The translations under genes and the position numbers were made by a program. Shown here piece after piece: positions 1-5,103 of a stretch of DNA of 6,677 bases. Under the pieces are notes generated by a model. The model ran no database searches. It was not told where the DNA came from and worked only from the letters and a program-made list of their open reading frames with translations. This stretch comes from Deltaproteobacteria bacterium (GTDB taxonomy: Bacteria > Bdellovibrionota > O2-12-FULL-43-9 > JACQJE01). Positions within the stretch are counted from its first letter, which is position 1. Each line of letters starts with the position of its first letter. The stretch lies in contig JACQJE010000204.1 of the NCBI GenBank assembly GCA_016205125.1, positions 1 to 6,677 on the forward strand, read 5' to 3'.

Positions 1-1279
1 GTTCGGGATAAGCAGAGAGGAGGAGAGCCGCCGCACCCGAGACATGCGGCGCGGCCATTGAAGTGCCGTCCATATAGGCATATTTATCATTTGGAATCGT
101 GCTGTAGATCCGGAACCCCGGCGCGCCAATATCGACTGTCGTGTTTCCGTAATTCGAGAAAAAGGCAAGGGTATCCGAGAATGCTGTGGCTGCGACGGAA
201 ATAATGCTCTCCAGATCATAACCGGCAGGATACATGGGCGACTCATCATTATCCGTTGCTGTGTTTCCGGCCGCGGCCACATTCACAATGCCGGCCTCTT
301 CGCCCTTTGCAAGCATGTCATAAAGTGCCTGGGAATTCTCTCCGTCCCCCCAGCTCATATTGATGATCCTGGCGCCGTTGGAGATGGCATAGTCTACTGC
401 TTCTATAGCGTCGATGGTTGTTCCTTCGCCAGAAGCCCCAATCATCTTCACAGCCATGATCGAAAGGCGCTGAGCCACTCCTGAAGTGCCTTTTCCATTC
501 CCTCCGATCGCGCCAATAATTCCAGCCACATGTGTGCCATGGCTATGGGTATCGTAGGGGAGGGGATCTTCGTCCACCGTGTCCCATCCCACAATGTCAT
601 CGACATAGCCATTCTGGTCATCGTCGATTTCATTGCCGGGAATTTCTCCCGGGTTTCTCCACATATTGAAAGCGAGATCTTCGTGATTGTAATCGACTCC
701 GGTATCGACAACGGCGACCACGATATCCTCCTTGCCCGCAGTGGTCTCCCAAGCTTCAACCGCCTTCATATTCCGCAATCCCCAGCTCAACCGGAGTTGA
801 GGATCCGCAATGGGCTCAAGAGGAAGAGGCGCCGGTTCTTTTACAGGGGGGTCAGTGAGGACGACTTCATCAAAATGTTCCTCATCCGGAGAGCGCCATA
901 AAGGCATACTCTCTGAGGTGGAAATGGGGAACATTTTTGACAACCCCCAGCTTGTTTTTGGTGTGCGGAGCGTTTCAAAAAGCCTGAGGGTCCGGTTTGG
1001 CTCGACATACACAATGTCCGGATGACGGCTCAATCCAGCAATGGCTTTATCCAGATCTATTTTTCCGGAAAGGCGCATTGTGACAAGGAGGGGATCCGAT
1101 TTAAAATACCGCACTTCCTGGGTCTGCAGTTTTCCAAAGAGGGAGAGCACGTCCATAAATCCAATAGGAGTGTTTTTGAATTTGACGATCAATCGCTGAT
1201 CTGGAAAAGTTGCAGCATGAAGGGGTAAGGATAATAATGAGATTGCCAACAGCAGAGAGAATATTGCAGGGCGCTTCAT
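1..1279 (-). CDS. Secreted subtilisin-like serine protease (peptidase family S8), C-terminus cut by window edge
   Basis: This is an exported endopeptidase of the subtilisin family. The reading frame is open from the ATG at 1279 to the left edge (426 codons, no stop). A GGAGGA ribosome site (1284-1289) lies just upstream. Residues 1-22 are a Sec signal peptide: basic MKR, a Leu-rich core, and a cut probably after LHA. Residues about 27-96 resemble an inhibitor-I9 type propeptide, with a RLIVKFK strand and the closing motif VYVEPN. A linker of about 60 residues with an acidic, Pro-rich part follows. The catalytic domain starts near residue 165. The triad is visible: Asp192 in VAVVDTGVD, His247 in HGTHVAG and Ser407 in GTSMAAPHV, with the oxyanion Asn339 in AAAGN. 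The Asp-rich stretch NEIDDDQNGYVDD before His247 is common in bacterial S8 enzymes. What lies beyond Ser407, such as a C-terminal sorting domain, is outside the window. The substrate is unknown. The gene is transcribed divergently from the amidohydrolase at 1376. Confidence 0.95.
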   Translation of the reverse strand, partial: MKRPAIFSLLLAISLLSLPLHAATFPDQRLIVKFKNTPIGFMDVLSLFGKLQTQEVRYFKSDPLLVTMRLSGKIDLDKAIAGLSRHPDIVYVEPNRTLRLFETLRTPKTSWGLSKMFPISTSESMPLWRSPDEEHFDEVVLTDPPVKEPAPLPLEPIADPQLRLSWGLRNMKAVEAWETTAGKEDIVVAVVDTGVDYNHEDLAFNMWRNPGEIPGNEIDDDQNGYVDDIVGWDTVDEDPLPYDTHSHGTHVAGIIGAIGGNGKGTSGVAQRLSIMAVKMIGASGEGTTIDAIEAVDYAISNGARIINMSWGDGENSQALYDMLAKGEEAGIVNVAAAGNTATDNDESPMYPAGYDLESIISVAATAFSDTLAFFSNYGNTTVDIGAPGFRIYSTIPNDKYAYMDGTSMAAPHVSGAAALLLSAYPE

Positions 1280-1375
1280 ATATTCCTCCGACGATTGTGT
1301 GGGCTTTATAAGTTGACTATAGCAATTTGAAGACGAAATGCATTTAAAACCCGCAACGGCTTTTAGGAAGCGGCA
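1280..1375. promoter_or_regulatory. Divergent intergenic region with weak promoter-like motifs
   Basis: This 96-base, relatively AT-rich gap must hold the start signals for the S8 protease (minus) and the D-aminoacylase-type gene (plus). On the plus strand TTGTGT (1295-1300) and TATAGC (1318-1323) are 17 bases apart, and a lone TTGACT at 1313-1318 has no good -10 partner. On the minus strand TATAAA (1310-1305) could serve as a -10 for the protease. All matches are partial, so the presence of promoters is inferred mainly from gene arrangement. I see no clear operator repeat. Confidence 0.3.
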
Positions 1376-2980
1376 TTGGAGCATAAGGTGGAGAAATTCG
1401 ATCTCGTGATTCATGGCGGATGCATTGTGGATGGAAGTGGAAAACCCCCTTTTGAGGGGGATCTGGCCCTTTCTGGGGACCAGATTCTCAAGGTGTCCCA
1501 AAAAGGGACCTTGCAGGGGAAAAGGAGGATTGATGCCCGTGGAAAAATAGTGGCACCCGGATTTGTCGATATCCATTCGCATTCCGATTATTTTCTGCTA
1601 GTCAACCCGATTGCGGAGGCGCATCTCGTTCAGGGTGTGACAACGGAAATCGGCGGGAATTGCGGATATTCTGCCGCGCCGATTTGGGGAGAAGCGGCTG
1701 AGCAGAGGCGCAAAGATTACCAGGATTTAGTGGAGGAGGATGTCTCCCAATGGAGGACGTTGAAAAGTTATTTCGACACACTCGAACGCCGGCAGATCGG
1801 GATCAATTACGGCCATCTTATCGGACACAACACATTGCGGCATTCGATTTCCGGCGTGGTGGAGCGCCGACTCGAAGACGACGAAAAGAGGGAAATCTGT
1901 CTGGCTGTCCGGGAGGCGCTTGCTGAAGGCGCTTTTGGTCTTTCCACAGGGCTCATCTATTCTCCGGGCTGTTTTGCTGATACGGCAGAATTGGCGGCGA
2001 TCGGAAGAGAAGCGGCACTTGCCGGGGCTCCCTTTGCATTTCACATGCGCTCCGAGGGAAATCAACTGGTCGAAGCAGTAGAGGAGACCCTTGAAATCGG
2101 GCGTAAAACAGGCGGAAGGGTGCAGATTTCGCATCTGAAGACATCGGGTCCGAAGAATTGGCCGAAGATTGATGAGGTTTTCGAACGGATTGAAAAGGGG
2201 TTGCGCGAAGGTCAAAAAGTCGGCGTCGATCGTTACCCTTATATAGCCTCTCAGACCGTTCTCAGCGTTGTCCTTCCGCAGTGGACCTATACAGGGGGGA
2301 GAGAGGCAATGAAAGCGCGTCTGAAAGATCCCGGACAGAGAAAGAAGATTTTTGAAGAGCTTGCGTCTCTGCACCCGCTGGATGGGGATTACTGGAGCCG
2401 CATTAAACTGATGGCTTTTAAAAATCTGCAAAATAAAGTCTTTGAAGGGGTGACTTTGACAGAAGGGGCGCGAACCACCGGAAAGAACCCCATCGAATTC
2501 ATGCTGGATCTGCTGATCGATGAGGAGACAGATATTCCTTCGATCTTCTTTACGATGTCTGAAGAAAATTTGCGCCGCATCCTGTCCAAACCGTATGTGA
2601 GTGTGGCATCTGACAGCGGATGCCGCGCCAGGAGAGGGCCGTTGAGCGAGGGGAGTCTTCATCCGAGGGCTTTTGGAACATTTCCGCGAGTGATCAAAAA
2701 ATATGTGCTGGAGGAGAAGATTCTCACGCTGGAAGAGGCGATCTACAAGATGACGCTTCAGCCCTGCGAGCAGATGAATATTCCTCGCCGGGGAGTTTTA
2801 AGAGAAGGGTATTTCGCGGACATTGTTGTTTTTGATCTCGATCGCATTGAAGATTGTGCAACCTTTGAAGATCCGAAACAGTACCCTTCCGGGATCGATT
2901 TTGTCCTCGTCAATGGTCAAATTGCAGTGGAGAATGGAGAATTGACGGGGGTGCGCAATGGAAAGGTGCTCAAACGTTAG
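1376..2980 (+). CDS. D-aminoacylase-type amidohydrolase (N-acyl-D-amino-acid deacylase)
   Basis: This is a cytoplasmic zinc hydrolase of the amidohydrolase superfamily that probably removes acyl groups from N-acyl-D-amino acids or related amides. Numbered from TTG at 1376 (534 aa), it shows the N-terminal beta-domain entry FDLVIHGGCIVDGSG, then metal motif HSHSD with His67 and His69, Cys96 in GGNCG, His223 in FHMRSEG, His253 in ISHLKTSGPKNW, and Asp413 in ASDSG. These fit the Zn-binding His67/His69/Cys96/His/His set and catalytic Asp known from Alcaligenes D-aminoacylase. The C-terminal family signatures LHPRAFGTFPRV, GYFADIVVFD and FEDPKQYPSGI are present. The protein is about 50 residues longer than the Alcaligenes enzyme, as in many deacylase homologues. 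There is no signal peptide. The start is uncertain: TTG 1376 follows AGGAAG (1365-1370), while GTG 1388 follows GGAG (1378-1381) with a 6-base gap. Acyl-amino acid preference (neutral, D-Glu, D-Asp) cannot be read here. Its 3' end overlaps convergent nagZ by 11 bases. Confidence 0.9.
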   Translation: MEHKVEKFDLVIHGGCIVDGSGKPPFEGDLALSGDQILKVSQKGTLQGKRRIDARGKIVAPGFVDIHSHSDYFLLVNPIAEAHLVQGVTTEIGGNCGYSAAPIWGEAAEQRRKDYQDLVEEDVSQWRTLKSYFDTLERRQIGINYGHLIGHNTLRHSISGVVERRLEDDEKREICLAVREALAEGAFGLSTGLIYSPGCFADTAELAAIGREAALAGAPFAFHMRSEGNQLVEAVEETLEIGRKTGGRVQISHLKTSGPKNWPKIDEVFERIEKGLREGQKVGVDRYPYIASQTVLSVVLPQWTYTGGREAMKARLKDPGQRKKIFEELASLHPLDGDYWSRIKLMAFKNLQNKVFEGVTLTEGARTTGKNPIEFMLDLLIDEETDIPSIFFTMSEENLRRILSKPYVSVASDSGCRARRGPLSEGSLHPRAFGTFPRVIKKYVLEEKILTLEEAIYKMTLQPCEQMNIPRRGVLREGYFADIVVFDLDRIEDCATFEDPKQYPSGIDFVLVNGQIAVENGELTGVRNGKVLKR

Positions 2981-4019
2981 CCCACTTTTGATGTTCAGGG
3001 CAGCCAATGATCCTCTTTGCGATGCCCCGATCTAACGGAAGCGGTTTTCCTGGAAAACGATTTTTAAGCGCAACGGCATGTTGTAAAGCAGAATCTACTC
3101 TGCGGTGGGAGAGTTTCCCCCCTGCGGCTTCTCTTTCCACCCGCTCTTTTGCTGAAATGGCCTCCTCCCAGTGATGACAAACAAGCAGAAGGTCAGCCCC
3201 TGCCTGTAATGCAAGAAGAGCGGCTTCAGCGACGGACCATTGGAGGGAGATCGCCTTCATTTCGAGATCATCTGTGATAATCGCGCCATCGAAGCGGAGA
3301 TAATTTCGAAGGAGTTGGGTGAGAAAGGTATGAGAAAGGGTAGCGGGATGCAGCGGATCGACGGACGGATTGATGAGGTGCGCCGTCATGATCGCGGCCA
3401 CGCCCGCTTCAATAGCGGTGTAAAATGGAACAAAGTCACAGTCCTGGACCTGTTCAATCGGCCGCGGATCTATAGGAACTTCCTCATGGGAATCAGCGAG
3501 AGTATGGCCATGGCCCGGAAAATGTTTTGCACATGCCGCGATACCGCCACTCTGAAGACCTCGCACCATGCTTTTAACGAAGCTCGCAGTTGTTTCCGGA
3601 TTGCCGGATGCAGAGCGGTCCCCAATGACGCTATTTTCAGGATTTGTCAGAACATCCGCGACAGGAGATAAATTCAGAGTGATCCCTGCCGCAGAGAGCT
3701 CTCTCGCGGCAAGCTGTGCCACTCTTTCAGCTAAATGAAGGTCTCCTCTGGAACCAAATTTTGAGAAGGGGGGAATCTTCGTAAAAGGGGCCCCAAACCG
3801 CTGAACGCGTCCCCCCTCATGATCGACGGCGATCAGGAAGCGACGAGGGAAGGCACGGCTGCGCAGCGCTTCTGTTGTGGTCATCAGCTGGTCAAGATCG
3901 GAAAAATTTCTGGAAAAGAGAATCACTCCGCCGATATCCCCCCTCTCTGCCGCTGACAAGAGAGGTTCCGGCGGAAAAAGCCCATCGTATCCAACAATAA
4001 AAAGTTCGCCAATGTTCAT
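2970..4019 (-). CDS. nagZ: Beta-N-acetylhexosaminidase NagZ (glycoside hydrolase family 3)
   Basis: NagZ is a cytoplasmic enzyme that cleaves the terminal GlcNAc from GlcNAc-1,6-anhydroMurNAc and its peptide forms during peptidoglycan recycling. The 349-residue product has the single TIM-barrel length normal for Gram-negative NagZ and no signal peptide. Visible motifs are GVILFSRNF (31-39), AVDHEGGRVQRF (64-75), LNLSPVADV (115-123), KHFPGHGHT (165-173), the mobile-loop Asp176-Ser-His178 acid/base dyad, MTAHL (211-215), and IITDDLEM (247-254), where Asp250 is the expected nucleophile. The ATG at 4019 starts right at the conserved GELFIVGYDG segment, so it is well placed, yet no Shine-Dalgarno sequence precedes it. 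A promoter-like pair ends 6 bases before it, which would give a leaderless or nearly leaderless mRNA. The gene is divergent from the operon that carries anmK, the next enzyme in the same pathway. Confidence 0.95.
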   Translation of the reverse strand: MNIGELFIVGYDGLFPPEPLLSAAERGDIGGVILFSRNFSDLDQLMTTTEALRSRAFPRRFLIAVDHEGGRVQRFGAPFTKIPPFSKFGSRGDLHLAERVAQLAARELSAAGITLNLSPVADVLTNPENSVIGDRSASGNPETTASFVKSMVRGLQSGGIAACAKHFPGHGHTLADSHEEVPIDPRPIEQVQDCDFVPFYTAIEAGVAAIMTAHLINPSVDPLHPATLSHTFLTQLLRNYLRFDGAIITDDLEMKAISLQWSVAEAALLALQAGADLLLVCHHWEEAISAKERVEREAAGGKLSHRRVDSALQHAVALKNRFPGKPLPLDRGIAKRIIGCPEHQKWANV

Positions 4020-4025
4020 ACTGTT

Positions 4026-4054
4026 AGAATAATTTGTTATCTACTCACTTGCAA
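4026..4054 (-). promoter_or_regulatory. Candidate nagZ promoter, placed for a leaderless transcript
   Basis: Read on the minus strand, TTGCAA (4054-4049) and TATTCT (4031-4026) are separated by exactly 17 bases; each matches the sigma70 consensus at 4 of 6 positions. The -10 ends 6 bases before the nagZ ATG, so transcription would start at or next to the first codon. No ribosome-binding sequence is visible upstream of that ATG, which agrees with this reading. Both hexamers are weak, so it remains a hypothesis. Confidence 0.35.
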
Positions 4055-4099
4055 TAGCAAATGGGGTCCCTCCGGTCACTTCTGTATTGCTTTCTTTCA

Positions 4100-4108
4100 T
4101 GATACAAT
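4100..4108 (+). promoter_or_regulatory. Candidate extended -10 promoter for the fecR-like/M20/anmK operon
   Basis: The nonamer TGATACAAT fits an extended -10 (TG-N-TATAAT with one mismatch). No good -35 hexamer lies at the standard distance, which extended -10 promoters can tolerate. Transcription would begin near 4115 and pass through the whole inverted-repeat element before reaching the GTG at 4366, giving a leader of about 250 bases. This is inferred from motif and orientation only. Confidence 0.35.
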
Positions 4109-4153
4109 CGTGGCCATTGCTTTGCCTGTGCAGTGCGGGTAAAGAGCGCTTAG

Positions 4154-4176
4154 TACCCCGCACCATAAATACGGTG
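4154..4176 (+). repeat. Left terminal inverted repeat of the MITE-like element
   Basis: These 23 bases match the reverse complement of 4312-4334 at every position. Counting the CTTAG direct repeat and five more bases outside it, the inverted match extends to 4144-4176 against 4312-4344 with 31 of 33 pairs agreeing. Confidence 0.85.
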
Positions 4177-4180
4177 ATGC

Positions 4181-4273
4181 ACCAAGGGCGCCAGTGTGCT
4201 GCGCCCGCAAGGCAGAGGAGCGAGCGCGACCAAGGCGCAGCCGCTGTGCTGCGTTGCGGGAGCGCGAGCGACG
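4181..4273 (+). repeat. Imperfect tandem duplication inside the MITE-like element, each copy holding a hairpin
   Basis: Two diverged copies of a unit of about 45-48 bases lie head to tail, each beginning ACCAAGG (4181 and 4229). They share TGTGCTGCG in the middle and GAGCGAGCGCG- or GAGCGCGAGCG-like ends. Copy 1 holds the stem GGGCGC (4186-4191) with GCGCCC (4201-4206). Copy 2 holds CGCAGC (4236-4241) with GCTGCG (4248-4253). The stems differ in sequence while both stay paired. Confidence 0.5.
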
Positions 4274-4311
4274 ATAACGCCGCGGGCGCGGATACAACGG
4301 CGGCCGAATGC

Positions 4312-4334
4312 CACCGTATTTATGGTGCGGGGTA
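4312..4334 (-). repeat. Right terminal inverted repeat of the MITE-like element
   Basis: This is the exact reverse complement of 4154-4176. It ends 31 bases before the GTG of the fecR-like gene, so the right-hand CTTAG repeat (4335-4339) lies just upstream of that gene's ribosome site. Confidence 0.85.
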
Positions 4335-4365
4335 CTTAGTGCTCCAAAAATCGTTCGGAGGGCCT

Positions 4366-5103
4366 GTGAAGCGAGTCCTAAAGAAAATTCTCGTCCTTTG
4401 CATAGCAGTTATGCAGAGTCTTTTTTCTTTACCGATAGATACTTTTGCTCAAACCGATACCGCATTTTGTATCCATGTCGGCTTAAAAGGCTCCCTTTAC
4501 GTGCAAAAAGAGGGAGAGGAGAACGCCCCACTGAATCAGCCTGGATTTGGAGAGGGAATCCCTTTGGGGCATCGGATTCTTGTCGATGAAAAAAAGAGGG
4601 CGAAGATTCTCTGCCAAGGAGACACTTTAATCACTTTGATTGAAAAAACGGAAGTGGCTCTCTTGTCAGCAGAAGTGACAGCCACTCCCTATGTGTCGTG
4701 GCTTGTCAGGCTTCATCATGGACAGGTGCGCATCGATCGTTATGGGGAAGATCCTAAAAAAAGTCTCTCTTATCTTCGACTCATCACCCCCAATGCGTTG
4801 CTTCGGTTTTCGTCAGGATCGGGTCTCTTTACTTACTATCCTCAAACCAACATCACGGATGCGCTTCTGTTTGATGGGGCGGCTGAGATCAGGAGTGCTG
4901 AAAAGCTGAAACAGCCGGCAGTTCAGATTAAAGGGGGAGAGATCTCGCGAGTGATTTCAAAAATGAGCCCTTCTCATTCTGTCAAACTGGAGGGAACTGT
5001 GCGGGCCCGGTTTTTGAAGAATAGCCATGCTCCGACTGTTGTGTTACCCGATCCGATGTTTGAATCGTTGGTTTTACCGGCTATAAAGGGTGCAAAGAGA
5101 TGA
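4366..5103 (+). CDS. Exported FecR-domain-like protein of unknown role
   Basis: This is a predicted secreted protein of 245 residues from GTG 4366, which is preceded by GGAGGG (4357-4362). That start gives a clean signal peptide: VKRVLKK, a hydrophobic core to about residue 23, and likely cleavage after TFA at residue 28. The mature part reads like a FecR domain. It has a first strand VGLKGSLYV (38-46), PLGHRILVDEKKRAKI (66-81), a LIEKTEV strand (91-97), LHHGQVRID (116-124), then ITPNALLRFSSGSGLF (140-155) and LLFDGAAEI (167-175), matching the 'tP.a...v.G..f' and 'v.dG..ev' pattern of the family. FecR itself is an anti-sigma regulator with a membrane helix. This protein has no such helix and no sigma-factor or TonB-receptor gene is adjacent, so it is more likely a periplasmic or surface beta-rich protein of the stand-alone FecR type. 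Its stop overlaps the next gene (ATGA, 5100-5103), suggesting coupled translation. Confidence 0.75.
   Translation: MKRVLKKILVLCIAVMQSLFSLPIDTFAQTDTAFCIHVGLKGSLYVQKEGEENAPLNQPGFGEGIPLGHRILVDEKKRAKILCQGDTLITLIEKTEVALLSAEVTATPYVSWLVRLHHGQVRIDRYGEDPKKSLSYLRLITPNALLRFSSGSGLFTYYPQTNITDALLFDGAAEIRSAEKLKQPAVQIKGGEISRVISKMSPSHSVKLEGTVRARFLKNSHAPTVVLPDPMFESLVLPAIKGAKR

Larger units (their letters stand above)
4154..4334. mobile_element. MITE-like non-autonomous element, 181 bases with 23-base perfect terminal inverted repeats
   Basis: The left end (4154-4176, beginning TACCCCGCACC and ending ATACGGTG) is the exact reverse complement of the right end (4312-4334). The element is flanked by the 5-base direct repeat CTTAG (4149-4153 and 4335-4339), which looks like a target-site duplication. 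Its interior (4177-4311) is about 71% GC by hand count, well above the neighbouring genes, and carries no plausible coding sequence. Terminal repeats, short direct repeats and small size are the hallmarks of a MITE moved by a transposase encoded elsewhere. An alternative reading is a TA-duplicating IS630/Tc1-like element, because TA also lies at both ends (4154-4155 and 4333-4334). The transposase family cannot be assigned, and no other copy lies in the window. Confidence 0.75.
4020..4365. other. 346-base divergent intergenic region between nagZ and the fecR-like gene
   Basis: There is no convincing gene here. It holds, left to right, the candidate nagZ promoter (minus), an extended -10 motif facing right (4100-4108), the MITE-like element with its flanking repeats (4149-4339), and the ribosome site of the fecR-like gene (4357-4362). 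A reading frame continuous with the fecR-like gene runs upstream to an ATG at 4087 through the element. I treat it as non-coding because the segment is not protein-like and because a signal peptide starts at 4366. Confidence 0.7.

Noticed and set aside
448..1228. Several short open frames on both strands across the protease
   Set aside because: They are shadows of the continuous S8 frame, whose triad and signal peptide are clear on the minus strand.
1313..1349. TTGACT at 1313 paired with TTTAAA near 1343 as a strong promoter for the deacylase
   Set aside because: The gap between them is about 24 bases, too long for a sigma70-type promoter.
1727..2662. Long minus-strand open frame of 311 codons
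   Set aside because: It lies entirely opposite the deacylase gene, whose motifs are unmistakable. The product has no recognisable domain, so it is a codon-bias shadow.
3240..3671. Plus-strand frame of 143 codons inside nagZ
   Set aside because: It is opposite the nagZ catalytic motifs and shows no family features of its own.
4154..4334. CRISPR array or intrinsic terminator
   Set aside because: There are only two inverted copies of one repeat and no evenly spaced direct repeats, and no T-run follows the right arm, so neither reading fits.
4087..4365. N-terminal extension of the fecR-like frame starting at ATG 4087
   Set aside because: It reads through the inverted-repeat element, gives low-complexity Arg/Ala-rich sequence, and would bury the signal peptide and the GGAGGG-preceded GTG at 4366 inside the protein.
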